Origin: Hypomesus transpacificus
Lineage: Eukaryota; Chordata; Actinopteri; Osmeriformes; Osmeridae
Direction: 5' to 3'
DNA length: 64,000 nucleotides
Assembly (NCBI RefSeq): GCF_021917145.1
Contig: NC_061072.1
Location: 9,635,059-9,699,058, forward strand
A model generated the notes under the pieces. That model saw only the letters and a program-made list of their open reading frames with translations. It had not been told where the DNA came from and searched no databases. The position numbers and the translations under genes are program-made. Each line of letters begins with the position of its first letter. Positions within the stretch are counted from its first letter, which is position 1. Positions 62,592-64,000 of the stretch are shown one piece after another.

Positions 62592-64000
62592 TATTCAGTT
62601 GACACTTTGAAGGTACTAACATATTTTCATCCTCCTTTTAAGTGACTACTGTGTCTTTCTCTGAACATACTGCATGGTTACATGGTAACTTTTACCGAAG
62701 AATAAAAATGGTTCTGTGTCTCAGCAGGCTTCTGGAGGGAGGACACAAGGATAACATGGTGATTCATGGAACAAAGGATGGTTCATGTTACACTCTAGTA
62801 GATCCTGGATGACGTTTGCTATAAGTCATGTCTTGAAAATGTCCTTGATGACCCTGGATGAGGATGTCTCACAATCTGCATCTTAAATACAGTAGAAAGG
62901 GTTTTTTCAGAAAGTTTGGTAAATTTGTCGTGTACTGTTCAAAAATAATTTGGGTACTATATACATGGAAAATGTTACAGGTTAAGGACATGTATTAGTT
63001 ACGTTATTACATTTTTGATGTTGGTTTGACCAAAGCCAAGTGCCTTATTTAAGAGAATGTATTTATTGCAAGTTCATTCTTGAAACCTGTATACAATTCA
63101 ACTAAGGGGTACTTAGCTCAAATGTAGAACTGCACTGCTCTCTACATTTTCTTATTTTTGTATCTTTTCATCATTGAATGCGTCCTTGTTTTGGTTACCC
63201 TGAGCCCACATCTTACATTAGTTTCAAATCATCTAAATTGCTTAAACTGTCGCTGCCAAGATGCCTTGAGGCTGATGTTGTTGAGATACCGAAACAGTTA
63301 CTGTGGTCATGGGGTAGATTGAAGATCATGTTTTGAGGTGATGTTGTTGTTGAAAACTGTAATGTTTCTACTAATCCTCTAATGCAAATAAATTGGAGGC
63401 ATTGATGGAACTGCATTTCAAATGTACTGATCAGAGTAAAGATGTAGACAGATCAAGGGTCCCCCATCCCAGGCTTTTGGCCCTTCCTTGGCAGTCATGT
63501 GCACGACAATAAGGAAAGTGGTTGGAAAGCAAAACATGAGTCAGTGGTGTGCTCAGTGGAGACTCAGTAATCAGTCATCTGGGACAGCCAGGAAGGAAAG
63601 CTAAGATACAGAACTGAGGTGGTTTACGACAAGGTGGCAAGACTCCTCAGTGAGCTGTGATGATTCACTCTGATTCACAATATTTAAACCACACCTGGTT
63701 TTAACAGTAAGAGGTAGTTGAACAGGATAACTGAGTCATGGCTAATTCACAGCAGGATTGTTCATTTGGATACAATGAAGATTAGTTTCCTCCAGGATCA
63801 CAATGACTCTTATTGAGAGACTTGTTGCTCTTGTTGGTTAGTTGTAACTGATCTAAAATTATTGTACTCGCTGTGAAATATTTTACTGTTGCTTGCTTTT
63901 CTACAGGTACACTCTTGCACTTTTTGAGGTTCATGTTGTTTAATTGTAACTTGTTTAACTACATGCTCTTATGGTTCTTCCCTTTGGCACTTATTTGGTG
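62592..64000 (+). other. adam8 3' UTR and downstream flank
   Basis: AATAAA at 62701 is the nearest poly(A) signal, and another is near 63385 (GCAAATAAATTGG). No further gene or repeat family was recognised before the window ends. Confidence 0.45.

Overview
The window is vertebrate nuclear DNA, almost certainly from a teleost fish. Coding sequence is split into many short exons with GT/AG introns. The proteins are close relatives of human ones, one gene is a teleost-type TAP2 paralogue, and the repeats (tRNA-headed SINEs with an UnaL2-like 3' tail, hAT-like and palindromic MITEs, minisatellites) are typical of fish. No prokaryotic, viral or CRISPR features were seen. The species cannot be named from the sequence alone.

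Layout, left to right: tex47 (-, about 0.36-3.0 kb; 3' end not resolved), ndel1 (+, coding 5.9-13.3 kb), an unnamed 75-residue single-pass membrane microprotein (-, 15.0-15.8 kb), armc7 (+, 16.5-17.3 kb), acsf2 (-, 19.4-31.6 kb, 16 coding exons) with chad (+, 23.2-26.4 kb) nested inside its 7.2 kb intron 10, a TAP2-type ABC transporter probably tap2t (-, 32.3-36.9 kb), slc16a5 (-, 38.4-42.1 kb), kctd2 (-, 47.6-49.1 kb), tubgcp2 (+, 50.1-56.2 kb) and adam8 (+, 56.8-62.6 kb). For every gene except tex47 I placed all coding exons by hand. The summed lengths are divisible by three, and the derived lengths (ndel1 342, armc7 193, acsf2 612, chad 363, tap2t 707, slc16a5 533, kctd2 267, tubgcp2 881, adam8 853 aa) agree with the families. 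No gene looks broken.

Gene order mixes blocks that lie apart in human: ndel1 (17p13), acsf2/chad (17q21), armc7/slc16a5/kctd2 (17q25) and tubgcp2/adam8 (10q26). The acsf2/chad nesting and the tubgcp2-adam8 pair are conserved with mammals. The genes are not a pathway: they cover dynein regulation and microtubule nucleation (ndel1, tubgcp2), mitochondrial acyl-CoA synthesis (acsf2), monocarboxylate-type transport (slc16a5), cartilage matrix (chad), peptide transport for antigen presentation (tap2t), ubiquitin-ligase adaptor function (kctd2) and ectodomain shedding (adam8).

I did not find an obviously new system. The points most worth a second look are the unnamed membrane microprotein, a near-perfect interferon response element just upstream of the predicted tap2t leader exon, two minisatellites flanking one tap2t exon, and several mobile-element insertions with visible target-site duplications.
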